From Oscillatoriales cyanobacterium RM2_1_1 (GTDB taxonomy: Bacteria > Cyanobacteriota > Cyanobacteriia > Cyanobacteriales > Microcoleaceae), in the NCBI GenBank assembly GCA_012033335.1, contig JAAURB010000001.1, positions 62,001 to 126,000 of the forward strand: DNA of 64,000 nucleotides. Direction: 5' to 3'. The notes under the pieces are model-generated. The model ran no database searches and was not told the DNA's origin. It saw only the letters and a program-made list of their open reading frames with translations. Below are positions 27,012 to 36,454 of the stretch, in pieces (positions within the stretch are counted from its first letter, which is position 1; each line of letters opens with the position of its first letter). Both the position numbers and the translations under genes were made by a program.

Positions 27012-27620
27012 TATATAAAACTTAATATTACACTGTAGATACAATCCTACAGCGTAATCTTCAGCGCCTTCAAAATTCAAGCGAAGAGCAAACAGTAAAC
27101 GTTGATACGAGATGCTAAGCAGGAAAGGTGATGCCCCTGATGATAGGAAGTCCTCGATTAACCCATAGCTTTGACGCTAGAATACAATTGCCAGACACTT
27201 AAAGTGCTTGAACTCGGCTTGGACACTTTGGACAAGTCACTGATGGTATGGCGGTCAATCGAGGCTGTGCGAGTCTGTCTTGATTGTTGCGCTTATGGGC
27301 CAGAGATTCAAGGGGTCGGATGCAAAGATCCGCTTTTAAGCGTGATAGGAATTGAATGACTGAACCAAATGAGTGAGCCATAAGCTGAGATTTCTCCTTA
27401 AACCTTAGTAAAGATGATAAGTATCTTACAAATGCTTTAGGTTTGTTCTGTTAGACTAGGTTTAAGATTATATAAATGGTGGTTCCATCTTGAAAAGGAT
27501 GGATTGTGTGATCGCCGGCAGACCAAGACTTCTTACATGAAGAACTTTGGTCAGATGCGGTGAGGTTGATTGAGTTTAGGGGGTGGATGTAGCTCGGTAA
27601 GAATTGAGTAAAGATCCCAC
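27012..27620. other. Intergenic 609 bases with strong hairpins
   Basis: A weak 62-codon frame at 27171-27359 has no recognisable content and is not called. The right third holds two adjacent hairpins (27484-27503 and 27521-27552), which makes a small RNA possible. Confidence 0.5.
27484..27552 (+). ncRNA. Candidate structured RNA or leader, two hairpins
   Basis: First stem: TCCATC pairs with GGATGGA around TTGAAAA. Second stem: GACCAA and TTCTT on the left pair with AAGAA and TTGGTC on the right around ACATG, with one mismatch zone. They lie 70-140 bases upstream of the gene at 27621. No known RNA family was recognised. Confidence 0.3.
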
Positions 27621-28193
27621 ATGGAAACGATAGAGATTATAAAGAGGCAGCGTAAATCTGCTAATGCACTAGCTAGAAGGCAGGCAACACCCAAAGAGAG
27701 AGAATTAATTCATCTCCTGGCAAATCTTGGATGTAGTCTGGCCAAGTATAGTCTTGAGCATTCTTCAAGCAAAGGGGCTATATCCCCAGAGTCCCGTCTC
27801 CGCCTTGCTGAATGGCACTATCTCCGATTGCAACAAATTCGTCGGATTGAGAGAAGTCTGGAGCCAGTTGCGACCCTGAAGCGAGTTTACTTCAGAAGTA
27901 GCTTGAGTCCCCGGGATCTCAAATCACTGAAGTTGGTTTGGACTGATGAAGACGGTAGAGGTCGAGTCAAGCGCGTCAACCCTGACCTCGACGATGTTTT
28001 GAGTTTGGCCCTGGATCGAGGGGATACCCTAAAGCAAATTTTTCAAACCATTGAGGCCGAAAAACGAGAGTTTGCCCTGACACCTGGTCACGGTAAAGTT
28101 CCGCTCTGGGTGAGTGAGTGGGAAGAATCGGGGTATGAAATCAACTTCTTTCCCCCTGCCTTCCCTGCCTGGGCCAATGTTGTGGATGACTAG
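27621..28193 (+). CDS. Hypothetical soluble protein
   Basis: 190 residues, no signal peptide or membrane segment. The N-terminal half is basic and helical (IKRQRKSANALARRQATPKERELIHLL, then RLRLAEWHYLRLQQIRRIERSLEP). The C-terminal half is more acidic and ends in Pro/Phe/Trp-rich FFPPAFPAWANVV. The frame is long with normal composition, so it is probably a real gene. I do not recognise the family. It lies upstream of the pentapeptide-repeat gene on the same strand, 189 bases apart. Confidence 0.6.
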   Translation: METIEIIKRQRKSANALARRQATPKERELIHLLANLGCSLAKYSLEHSSSKGAISPESRLRLAEWHYLRLQQIRRIERSLEPVATLKRVYFRSSLSPRDLKSLKLVWTDEDGRGRVKRVNPDLDDVLSLALDRGDTLKQIFQTIEAEKREFALTPGHGKVPLWVSEWEESGYEINFFPPAFPAWANVVDD

Positions 28194-28382
28194 GTTCGCA
28201 GGCCCTGAACTGTCTCATAGAAATACTTTGCACCTGACAGCTTTCGGTCTGGGAACCTTGTGCTTGAAGTATAGTGCCGGGACATTGGCTTACCAGAGGT
28301 TGAGGGTGAGTTGACGAGGATTGCGGTTCTAGATAGTCTAAGTTAAACGCCAGATCCATGGCTTCTATGTTTTACTGAGGAG

Positions 28383-29741
28383 ATGTCAGAATCATACTCT
28401 CGATCAAAGCCCAACTCTGAACGGCATCTCAGGCATCGTCCTGATATCAAGCCCTTGAATTCTGCAATGCCCCAGACCAAAGCTAAAGTTTACCCCCTGT
28501 TTGCGGAGTCATCTGAGGCCATTAATTCAAAGCAATCCCTGACCCAGTTGGCTCAAGCACAACCGGAACGAAGGCATCATCGGCTCAAGCTAGTCAGTAG
28601 CATTTTAGTGAGTATTGTTGCAGCTTCAGGGGGTTTTGCTGTTTGGCAGAGTTCGCGATCAGGTCAGGATTTGGGCGATCGCTTTCTAACCCAGAAATTT
28701 GTTGAGGATAGAGCTACGGAACAGTTCAAGTTAGAGAGTTTACGTCAACAAACCCTAGATACCAAACAATGTGTAGAGTGCAATCTGAGCCGGGCTAACT
28801 TCCGGGATGCCAATCTCAGATCTGCCTATCTCTGGAAAGCCAATCTATCTGGAGCGGATTTGCAGGATGCCTATCTCGAAAGCGCTGACTTACGGGGGGC
28901 AAACTTAGTAGGAGCCGATCTGAGCTATGCCCTGTTAAAATTGGCAAACTTGGGCTATGCCAACCTATCTCAGGCCAGATTGAGTCATGGGGATCTCACC
29001 CAGGCGAATCTCTGGCAGGTCAACTTAAAAACAGCTCATCTCCAGCAGGCAAATTTAACTGAAACGGATTTGCGGGGTGCGGTTTTGCATCAAGCGGATC
29101 TCCAAGGGGCCAATCTGAGTCAGGCTAATCTGGATTCTGCCCAGGTTTCAGGGGCCGATCTAACAGGGGCAAAACTGACTCAAGCCAATCTACAACGGGC
29201 CAATCTGGAGAGAAGTAAGCTGATTCAGGCTGATCTAACAGGGGCTAACCTACAAAAAGCCAATCTGGGAAGCGCTCAACTGATGCAAGCCAACCTATCT
29301 GCAGCCCAGCTTAATGAGGTGGTGCTTTGGGTTGCAAACCTAGAACAGGCCAATCTGGAGAAGGTTAGTCTTCAAAGGGCTAGACTGGGCTATGCTAAGC
29401 TAACTCAGGCCAACTTGGCTGGGGCAAATCTCACCGATGCAGTGTTAGAAGGGGCAAACCTGGAAGATGCAAATCTGGAGGAGGCTGACCTCTCCGGGGC
29501 CAAATTAGAACGGAGTATTTTGATTGGGGCTTTTCTCAAAAGTGCGAATCTGCGGGAGGCCAATCTTCAAGAGGCCGATCTGCGGGGCGCTTACCTGGGG
29601 AGTGCAAACCTCAGAAGTGCTTCGCTTCAGGGTGCCAATTTACGGGGAGCAAATCTCAAAGGGGCCAGTCTAAAAGGGGCTAATCTTAGAGAGGCCAACT
29701 TAACCGGGGCAATTCTGCCCAATGGTAAAATTGCTCCTTAA
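28383..29741 (+). CDS. Pentapeptide repeat protein with one N-terminal membrane segment
   Basis: 452 residues. A polar N-terminus of about 65 residues precedes a membrane segment (LVSSILVSIVAASGGFAVW). From about residue 131 (CVECNLSRANF) to 445 the protein is almost entirely A(N/D)LxxAN-type pentapeptide repeats, about 60 of them, which would fold into a right-handed quadrilateral beta-helix some 15 coils long. The repeats probably lie on one side of the membrane as a protein-interaction rod. A Cys-x-x-Cys pair precedes the first repeat. Function is unknown; cyanobacteria encode many such proteins. Confidence 0.92.
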   Translation: MSESYSRSKPNSERHLRHRPDIKPLNSAMPQTKAKVYPLFAESSEAINSKQSLTQLAQAQPERRHHRLKLVSSILVSIVAASGGFAVWQSSRSGQDLGDRFLTQKFVEDRATEQFKLESLRQQTLDTKQCVECNLSRANFRDANLRSAYLWKANLSGADLQDAYLESADLRGANLVGADLSYALLKLANLGYANLSQARLSHGDLTQANLWQVNLKTAHLQQANLTETDLRGAVLHQADLQGANLSQANLDSAQVSGADLTGAKLTQANLQRANLERSKLIQADLTGANLQKANLGSAQLMQANLSAAQLNEVVLWVANLEQANLEKVSLQRARLGYAKLTQANLAGANLTDAVLEGANLEDANLEEADLSGAKLERSILIGAFLKSANLREANLQEADLRGAYLGSANLRSASLQGANLRGANLKGASLKGANLREANLTGAILPNGKIAP

Positions 29742-29897
29742 ACCCTAAGCTGTCCAGGGAATCTCAGCAAAAATCAGGGAAAGTCTGGTAACTTGGATAA
29801 AGCACCTGGGGATTTACCTGAGCAATTGCCTAATCGATTTTTGAATTAGTACCCACCCTAGTATCCGCCCGGTGCATCTTATTCAGCCCAGTATGGC

Positions 29898-31001
29898 ATG
29901 GCAACCCCATTGATCAATCAACTGAATAGTGGATTCACCCTTTTTCTCAGCTTGTTGGTGGAAGCGATTCCATTTCTGTTGATTGGGGTCTTGTTTTCGA
30001 GCGTACTGTTATCCCTAGTTGATGAACGCAAGTTACTTGCCTACATACCGAACCATCCTCTGTTGGGGGCGCTGTTTGGCAGCTTGGTGGGCTTTCTTTT
30101 CCCGGTTTGTGAATGTGGGAATGTTCCGGTTGCTCGCCGCTTGCTGATTCAGGGATTGCCTACTTCTGTGGCGGTGGGATTTCTATTCGCCGCTCCCACG
30201 ATTAATCCGATTGTCATCTGGTCAACCTGGGTGGCCTTTCGAGATCAGCCTGAAATTGTCTGGTTGCGGGTGGCATTCTCGCTGGTGATTGCGGTAGTTC
30301 TGGGCTGGATATTTGGAGTTCAACAAGATTTACGGCCCTTTGTTCAGCCGGAAATTGCCCGGATGCTTCCCCTCCCATTACTGCATTCTACAGTTGCAGA
30401 TGCCGTCGAACCCCCAACCCTCCTCACCCCCGGCACTTATTTGCTGGGGCAGGGCAATCAGCCTGTGCGGCTAGAATCGATTCCTCTATGGCAGGGCGCT
30501 AGTGGATCGGGCAATGTTTCAACCTCCTCCTCATCCTTCAAATCAATCTCCGTTTCCAAGTCCAACTTTCGATCCATTTTTATTGCCCCTTCCCGGGAAC
30601 GCTTGACCCTGATTCTAGACAACATGGTGCAGGAGTTTCGAGAACTGGGGGGAGTGCTGGTTTTAGGCAGTGCGATCGCGGCCTTGATCCAGGTGGCGGT
30701 TCCCCGGGAGTTCATTTTGGGGTTGGGGCAAAGTCCGATTACGTCAGTGGTGGCCATGTTGCTACTGGGGGGAATCGTTTCCGTTTGCTCAACGGTGGAT
30801 GCCTTTTTTGCCCTATCCTTTGCAGCTACGTTTACCAGTGGTTCCCTGCTGGCTTTTTTAGTATTCGGGCCGATGGTAGACATTAAGACCGTGGGCCTGA
30901 TGCTTTCTGTATTTAAAACCCGGGCAGTGGTTTATCTGGTGATTCTGGCGGCTCAAATGACCTTTCTACTAACGATTCTCGTGAACTTCAACTGGAGTTG
31001 A
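29898..31001 (+). CDS. UPF0718/DUF318 family permease
   Basis: 367 residues and about eight membrane segments. The first half has LVEAIPFLLIGVLFSSVLL and LFPVCECGNVPVARRLLIQGLPTSVAVGFLFAAPTINPI, the second half LGGIVSVCSTVDAFFALSFA and FGPMVDIKTVGLM. The Cys-Glu-Cys motif in the membrane is characteristic. A polar, Ser-rich loop of about 80 residues separates the halves. The family includes ArsP-like exporters. The ATG at 29898 is used because another ATG at 29893 runs into a stop. The next gene starts 14 bases after its stop, which indicates an operon. Confidence 0.88.
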   Translation: MATPLINQLNSGFTLFLSLLVEAIPFLLIGVLFSSVLLSLVDERKLLAYIPNHPLLGALFGSLVGFLFPVCECGNVPVARRLLIQGLPTSVAVGFLFAAPTINPIVIWSTWVAFRDQPEIVWLRVAFSLVIAVVLGWIFGVQQDLRPFVQPEIARMLPLPLLHSTVADAVEPPTLLTPGTYLLGQGNQPVRLESIPLWQGASGSGNVSTSSSSFKSISVSKSNFRSIFIAPSRERLTLILDNMVQEFRELGGVLVLGSAIAALIQVAVPREFILGLGQSPITSVVAMLLLGGIVSVCSTVDAFFALSFAATFTSGSLLAFLVFGPMVDIKTVGLMLSVFKTRAVVYLVILAAQMTFLLTILVNFNWS

Positions 31002-31015
31002 TCAAACTGTAGGCC

Positions 31016-31804
31016 ATGACTCAGTTTAAAAAGTATCTGAATTTTGTCCAACCCTGGGTAGATCCCCTAGGAATTTTACTTTGGGCCGTGGTCTTGTTGA
31101 AGTACTGGATCACCGGCAAGCTGAATATCCTGATCCATCCTAACTATTTTGGCCTGACGGTTCTGGGAGGTTTGGGGCTATTGGCCATGGGGACTCTAAA
31201 GCTCTGGCAGGTATTAGTGGTTCAGGGGATCATTCGTTCCCGGACTTTCGCAACAATACCCGCTCAAAACCAACAGCACATGACTCTATTTCCCCCCGGT
31301 TGGAGCAGTCGCATATTGTTGGGGGTGGCTATTGTGGCTCTGGTCGTGACACCCCGGACGTTTGGGAGTCATACCGCTCTCCAACGGGGATTGACGGAAA
31401 CCCTGCCCGTCACCCGGATTCAACCCCAGGCTTTCTATACGGCGGCCAAACCGGAGGAGCGATCGCTGATTGAATGGATGCGATTGCTCAATATTGATCC
31501 TGAACCCGACAATTATCAAGATCAGGCGGTGAATGTCACCGGATTTGTGATTTATCCCCCCAGTTTGCCCAAGGGCTATCTGTGGCTGGCTCGATTTGTG
31601 ATCACCTGTTGTGCTGCGGATGCCTATCCGGTAGGATTGCCCGTGCTCTTGCCAGAAAATTCTCAGCAATCCTATCCCCAGGATAGCTGGCTAGAAATCA
31701 AAGGCCAAATGACCACAACAACCCTCAATGATCAGCGACAACTGACCATTCAAGCCCAGTCAATTCAGCCGATTCCAGAACCTCGGAATCCCTACGATTA
31801 TTGA
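31016..31804 (+). CDS. TIGR03943 family putative permease subunit
   Basis: 262 residues. Membrane segments near 15-30, 40-60 and 95-112 are followed by a soluble domain with VNVTGFVIYPPS, VITCCAADAYPVGLPV and WLEIKGQM. The Cys-Cys pair and the OB-like beta domain are typical of this family, which is usually found beside an UPF0718 permease as here. The pair probably forms one transporter; metal or metalloid transport has been suggested for relatives. A HIP1 site lies in the short region after its stop, before convergent nurA. Confidence 0.87.
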   Translation: MTQFKKYLNFVQPWVDPLGILLWAVVLLKYWITGKLNILIHPNYFGLTVLGGLGLLAMGTLKLWQVLVVQGIIRSRTFATIPAQNQQHMTLFPPGWSSRILLGVAIVALVVTPRTFGSHTALQRGLTETLPVTRIQPQAFYTAAKPEERSLIEWMRLLNIDPEPDNYQDQAVNVTGFVIYPPSLPKGYLWLARFVITCCAADAYPVGLPVLLPENSQQSYPQDSWLEIKGQMTTTTLNDQRQLTIQAQSIQPIPEPRNPYDY

Positions 31805-31862
31805 GCCTGATCGCACAACCTTTATTCTCTCCTGGCGATCGCCGGAGTGAACTGCCCAACCC

Positions 31863-33080
31863 TCAGGCAATGCTGCCCCGCTTGCGAGTTTCTTTGTAAG
31901 AAATTCCAACATTTTTCAATCCAGCTTTGATCATTTGCTGCTCTAACAGGGCAAAAAACCTGGCTCGATCGCCCCCGCGAACCACGGCCTGGTTGTGGGC
32001 TTCAGCCAGAGCAACGGGATAGCCATAGCCTTTCTGAACCTGGGATAGCACAATACCCAATACCGATTCCAATCGAGTTAAATCTGCTGCCACCCAGGCC
32101 GGAACTTCGATTCGGGCGATTTCTGTTCCCACATTCACGTAGCAGAAATAGATCTGATGTTGACCATAGAGATCCAAAATCCGCGCCTGCGATCGCCACA
32201 ATGGACTCCGCTGGCCCGGTTGCAATTGCGCTTCCCAGAGGGCAGTGTCTCGCAACGGGTCAAATCCCTGACAGGGAGCTTTCTTCGCCAGACCACTTTC
32301 TTCAAATAATCCTGTTCCACTGCAATATTCCATGCAGTCCGGTTCATGGTAAGGACAAGCCTGCAATCGCAGAAAAGCAGCACTTTCACTGCTACGGGAG
32401 GCGCTAACATAGCCCACCAGAGGAATGTCAGCCCGCTGCAACTGATCCCAGGCCCGAAGGATAGGAGTCAAGATCAGGTCTTTTGCCTCCCCCGGTAGCG
32501 CTTCTAAAAACCAGTAGGTGAGGGAACCATCCACCATAGCCACAGTGGCAGCAGTTAAGACATCAGCCCCATCGGACAGCAGATCACAGCCCAATTCAGC
32601 CAGCACCGTTGCCTCCGATACAGCGCGGCGATAGCCCATCCATTCCTCCGTGCGAATCCCCCACTGCCGGGAACGATAGAGATCCTCTGGGCGATAAAAG
32701 ATTTCAGAGACGCTATCGAGCAACGGGCGACGACTCTGATGATAGTGCAACACTACCCGCCCCACATTCAACAGGTAGCAATAGGCAATCTCATGGGCAC
32801 TCGGGGCAATTTGGGAACCATCCGTCGCCAATACCGTATGGGTTTGTCCCGGAGCGGCAATTAGGGGGCAGTGATGCAGGGGCTCTAGCGGAATGGCGGG
32901 GTGAAATAACAGGCGATCGCGAAATTTTTCCTGCTGTTCGATCAGATGAAACTGCTGGGGTTTTGCCTTTTCAAGCAAAGCTTGAGCCAATTCTAGCCGT
33001 TTCCGACTGGCAATCACCTCCCCGATCATGTGCTGGCTCATGCCCTGCATTTGTTGAGTGAGTTGGGTTAAATCCAGCAT
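31863..33080 (-). CDS. nurA: NurA-domain DNA repair nuclease
   Basis: 405 residues. NurA is a 5'-3' exonuclease that works with the HerA translocase in end resection of double-strand breaks. The first catalytic Asp is in LATDGSQIAPS. Further family segments are VAMVDGSLTYWFLE, VGYVSASRSSESAA and the C-terminal YPVALAEAHNQAVV. A Cys-rich stretch (ACPYHEPDCMEYC, about residues 245-257) is an addition that could bind a metal. No HerA homologue is adjacent. The N-terminus LDLTQLTQQMQGMS fits the annotated start. Confidence 0.85.
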   Translation of the reverse strand: MLDLTQLTQQMQGMSQHMIGEVIASRKRLELAQALLEKAKPQQFHLIEQQEKFRDRLLFHPAIPLEPLHHCPLIAAPGQTHTVLATDGSQIAPSAHEIAYCYLLNVGRVVLHYHQSRRPLLDSVSEIFYRPEDLYRSRQWGIRTEEWMGYRRAVSEATVLAELGCDLLSDGADVLTAATVAMVDGSLTYWFLEALPGEAKDLILTPILRAWDQLQRADIPLVGYVSASRSSESAAFLRLQACPYHEPDCMEYCSGTGLFEESGLAKKAPCQGFDPLRDTALWEAQLQPGQRSPLWRSQARILDLYGQHQIYFCYVNVGTEIARIEVPAWVAADLTRLESVLGIVLSQVQKGYGYPVALAEAHNQAVVRGGDRARFFALLEQQMIKAGLKNVGISYKETRKRGSIA

Positions 33081-33196
33081 TCTAACGTTTGAGCAACCAT
33101 TGAGTCATCATAGCTACGATTATAAATCAAACGTTGACTGATTTATCAAGTGAACATTTAAAACAAAAATAGAATAGAGACGTTGAACAACGTCTC

Positions 33197-33304
33197 CATA
33201 GCAATCACAAATCATTTGTGGAAAGGGGGTGAAGGGGGCTTTACCCTTCTTGGAGACTAAGTCTCCAAACCCCTCCCTAATCTTTTTTACGTAGGATTGC
33301 TATG
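33197..33304. mobile_element. MITE-like element with 10-bp terminal inverted repeats
   Basis: CATAGCAATC at 33197-33206 is repeated inverted as GATTGCTATG at 33295-33304. Inside are two near-perfect hairpins, CACAAAT/ATTTGTG and TTGGAGACT/AAGTCTCCAA, plus a third (GAGACGTT/AACGTCTC) just outside the left end. No coding capacity. The terminal sequence resembles a repeat I recall from filamentous cyanobacteria, but copy number was not tested. Confidence 0.55.
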
Positions 33305-33330
33305 TGATAGCTAGCCCAGAGATCTGCAAA

Positions 33331-34356
33331 TCAAGGGGCCAATTGCTCTGCTGGTATGGAAGTATTGGACAGGGGCTTTGCCCCGGGGCGAACAACTTGA
33401 GCCAGCCCCCAACTGGTCAATCCAATGGCTACAACGATTCCGGCTCCAGCCAAGACTTTCAGCAACCTTTTGCCCCAGGGGGGCAGATTGGCGGATTTTT
33501 CCTCTATTGTTTTCGCCTCGTCGCTGGGATCTTCTGAGTGGGCATAGCGGTGGAAGAGGAAATCCAGGGCGTAGTTGCGTAATTCGTAGTAGGTCGGATC
33601 TTCCGTAATTCGAGAGCGCACCCGGGGGCGAGGAAAGGGAATGGTTAATATTTCTCCGATGGTGGCGGCAGGGCCGTTGGTCATCATGACTAACCGATCC
33701 GCTAGAAACAGGGCTTCATCAATATCGTGGGTAATCATCAATACCGTTAATTGATGATTCCGCCAGATTTTCAGCAATTCTTCCTGGAGTTCTTCCTTGG
33801 TGATCGCATCTAGGGCTCCAAAGGGTTCATCCAGGATTAAAATCTTAGGGCGAATCGCTAGGGCCCGGGCGATCGCCACCCGTTGCTTCATCCCGCCGGA
33901 CAATTGACCGGGTTTTTTGTTTCTGGCTTCAGTCAGGCCCACCAGGGTCAGGTGTTCTTCTACGATGGCAACTTTTTCGGCTTCGGGTTTCTCTGGGTAA
34001 ACTGAGTCCACCGCCAGATAAACATTGTCAAAGGCCGAGCACCAAGGCAATAGGCAATAATTCTGAAAAACCATCATCCGATCCGGGCCAGGTTCAGTGA
34101 CAACCTGTCCTTGAAGGCGAACTTCTCCTTCAGTAGGGGTATTGAACCCGGACACCATATTGAGCAGGGTGGATTTACCGCAACCGGAGTGGCCAATCAA
34201 ACAAACAAATTCTCCTTCTTGAATAGAAAGGTCAATACCATCTAAAACCGGATAGGTGCCATCCGGGGTGGGATAGACCTTTGTAACCTGATCGATGGCC
34301 AGAAAGGGTTGATTCTTAGCCATAGGCTGCTTTTGGAGTTTGGCAATGGTTTGCAT
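33331..34356 (-). CDS. nrtD: Nitrate ABC transporter ATP-binding protein NrtD with C-terminal membrane segment
   Basis: 341 residues from the ATG at 34356; 34323 is an alternative start. ABC ATPase: Walker A GHSGCGKST, Q-loop FQNYCLLPW, signature LSGGMKQR, Walker B ILILDEPFGALD, switch His in MITHDIDEAL. These match NrtD, one of two ATPases of the nitrate/nitrite/cyanate-type importer. NrtD proteins usually stop soon after LRNYALDFLF; here about 60 extra residues follow, containing a clear membrane helix (VLAGAGIVVAIGLTSWGLAQVV) and a polar tail. Last gene of nrtABCD, 98 bases downstream of nrtC. Confidence 0.93.
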   Translation of the reverse strand: MQTIAKLQKQPMAKNQPFLAIDQVTKVYPTPDGTYPVLDGIDLSIQEGEFVCLIGHSGCGKSTLLNMVSGFNTPTEGEVRLQGQVVTEPGPDRMMVFQNYCLLPWCSAFDNVYLAVDSVYPEKPEAEKVAIVEEHLTLVGLTEARNKKPGQLSGGMKQRVAIARALAIRPKILILDEPFGALDAITKEELQEELLKIWRNHQLTVLMITHDIDEALFLADRLVMMTNGPAATIGEILTIPFPRPRVRSRITEDPTYYELRNYALDFLFHRYAHSEDPSDEAKTIEEKSANLPPWGKRLLKVLAGAGIVVAIGLTSWGLAQVVRPGAKPLSNTSIPAEQLAP

Positions 34357-34453
34357 AGGAGTTAAGGGAGGTTGAGGGACAGATAAACGGACAATCAAAG
34401 CAGGGGCTCAAGGGCGAAGTTTATTGACTGGATCAGAAACTTGATCAGGGGGA

Positions 34454-36454
34454 TTAAGTCAGGGCTGGTTGTTCCAGGGCAATCTCGGCAACTTTGAAGT
34501 TGCGGCGAATCGTTAACTGCTCCAGATAGCCGATGGGATCGTCAGGGGAGAAAATCATCCCGTCAAATAGAGCAAATGTATGACGATCAGGCTCCCCATC
34601 GGGCAAGCCCAACTGCCGACAGGCTTCCCCAAACAGATCGGGACGGCGCACCCGTTCCAGGATTTCGATCCAGTTTCGCGGAAATGGGGTGTAGCCCCAG
34701 CGAGCCAGTTGGGTCAAAATCCATAAACCTTCTGCTCGACTGGGGCAATTGGTTTGCTCGATATAAAATTGGTTAAACCGCATCAATGGTTCGGGCTGGG
34801 TTCCCCGGCTGCGCTGATAGGGAGCAATAAATCCAGGCCGGGTATACTCTGGGGCTGAGCCTACATATTGGGGTCGGCACAACAGTTCCAGAATTTCTTC
34901 CCGGTTGCGCCGATCATCACAATATTGGCAGGCCCGCAGTAGGGCTCTAAGCAGGGCAATATGGGTTTTGGGATACTTCATTACCCAGTCTTCCCGCACC
35001 CCCAGAACTTTTTCGGGATGACCGGGCCAGATTTCCAGATCCGTGGCGATCACGTAACCCAAATCCTCTGCTACCGCCCGTGAGTTCCAGGGCTCACCTA
35101 CACAATAGCCATCGATATTCCCAGCTTTGAGGTTGGCTACCATTTGGGGAGGAGGCAAAACAATTAAATTGACATCTTGATCGGGGTCAATGCCACCGGA
35201 TGCTAGCCAGTACCGCAGCAACAGATTATGCATGGAAGCCGGATGTACCATGCCAAAGGTATGTACCTGATCGGGCATACTGGCCAATGCCCCCTTGAGG
35301 TCTGACAAGGTCTGCACCCCCAGAGCTTGAAATGATTTGCCCAGGGTAATTGCATTGCCATTGCGACTCAGTACCATAGAGGCTATGGTGGGAACTGAAG
35401 GGTTGTTTCCGGCCCCAATGGTTAACCCTAAAGGCATTCCCGCTACCATCTGAGCCCCATCTAGCCGTCCCGAAACTACCCCTTGGGCGATCGCTTTCCA
35501 GTTGGGTTCCCGGCTGAGGGTGACTTGATCCAGTCCTTCCTCCTGGAAGAAACCTTTTTCTAGGGCAACCACCAGGGGAGCACAATCTGTTAGGGGAATA
35601 AACCCAAGCTCCAGGTTGACTTTTTCTAACCTATGGCTAGCAACGGCGGAGTGAGCCACCTGACCCACTTTATTAGAGCGCTTTTGTTGATTGAGAAAAT
35701 AGACCATTTCATTTCGCAAAGCATAGTAATTGGGGTGATTTACCACCTCCAAACGATGACGAGGTCGGGGAATTGGCACCTCTAAAATCTGACCAATATG
35801 GGCTTCTGGGCCAGTGGTCAACATCACAATCCGATCAGAGAGTAACAGGGCTTCGTCCACGTCATGGGTGACCATGATGGTGGTGACATGGCTCTCTTCC
35901 ACAATTTCCATCAATCGTTCTTGCAAGTTCCCTCGGGTCAGGGCATCCAATGCCCCAAAGGGTTCGTCTAGGAGCAAAACCTTAGGACGCAGGGCCAAGG
36001 CTCGGGCGATCGCCACCCGCTGTTTCATCCCCCCTGATAGTTGACTGGGACGCTGAGCCGCCGCATGTCTGAGGCCCACCTGCTGAATATTACGTTCGAC
36101 AATGCTGCGTCGTTCTCCCTTCGGCAAGTCCTGAAATACTTCATCGACGGCTAGGGCAATGTTTTCTCGCACTGTCAGCCAGGGCAACAGGGAATAGTTC
36201 TGGAACACCACCATTCGGTCGGGGCCAGGCTCACGCACCTCTTTGCCTTCTAGAATTACCCCGCCTCGAGTGGGTCGATCTAGTCCGGCAATCATATTTA
36301 GCAGGGTAGATTTGCCACAGCCAGAGTGACCGATCAGGGAGACAAACTCCCCTTGCTGCACCTTGAGCTCAATACCTTTGAGGGCAATATAAAAATCCCC
36401 ATTGCCCAGGGGAAATGCCTTGTCAACGTGGTCAACTTCAATGAATGCAGACAT
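34454..36454 (-). CDS. nrtC: Nitrate ABC transporter ATPase with fused NrtA-like regulatory domain, NrtC
   Basis: 666 residues from the ATG at 36454; the frame continues to 36544 without similarity. The N-terminal 250 residues are an ABC ATPase (GHSGCGKST, LSGGMKQR, LLLDEPFGALD, TMVTHDVDEALL). From about residue 290 a complete NrtA-like solute-binding domain follows (GFIPLTDCAPLVVALEKGFF, PPPQMVANLKAGNIDGYCVGEPW). In known cyanobacteria this domain mediates inhibition of nitrate uptake by ammonium and nitrogen status. Both domains look intact. It lies between nrtB and nrtD on the same strand. Confidence 0.96.
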   Translation of the reverse strand: MSAFIEVDHVDKAFPLGNGDFYIALKGIELKVQQGEFVSLIGHSGCGKSTLLNMIAGLDRPTRGGVILEGKEVREPGPDRMVVFQNYSLLPWLTVRENIALAVDEVFQDLPKGERRSIVERNIQQVGLRHAAAQRPSQLSGGMKQRVAIARALALRPKVLLLDEPFGALDALTRGNLQERLMEIVEESHVTTIMVTHDVDEALLLSDRIVMLTTGPEAHIGQILEVPIPRPRHRLEVVNHPNYYALRNEMVYFLNQQKRSNKVGQVAHSAVASHRLEKVNLELGFIPLTDCAPLVVALEKGFFQEEGLDQVTLSREPNWKAIAQGVVSGRLDGAQMVAGMPLGLTIGAGNNPSVPTIASMVLSRNGNAITLGKSFQALGVQTLSDLKGALASMPDQVHTFGMVHPASMHNLLLRYWLASGGIDPDQDVNLIVLPPPQMVANLKAGNIDGYCVGEPWNSRAVAEDLGYVIATDLEIWPGHPEKVLGVREDWVMKYPKTHIALLRALLRACQYCDDRRNREEILELLCRPQYVGSAPEYTRPGFIAPYQRSRGTQPEPLMRFNQFYIEQTNCPSRAEGLWILTQLARWGYTPFPRNWIEILERVRRPDLFGEACRQLGLPDGEPDRHTFALFDGMIFSPDDPIGYLEQLTIRRNFKVAEIALEQPALT

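Noticed and set aside
27171-27359. 62-codon plus-strand frame
   Set aside because: No motif, no ribosome site and no sensible neighbour; composition looks random.
27570-27610. GTAGCTCGGT resembling a tRNA D-loop
   Set aside because: No T-loop, acceptor pairing or anticodon arm can be found nearby.
28773-29720. Repetitive DNA considered as a mobile or satellite repeat
   Set aside because: The periodicity of 15 bases is explained by the pentapeptide repeats of the protein.
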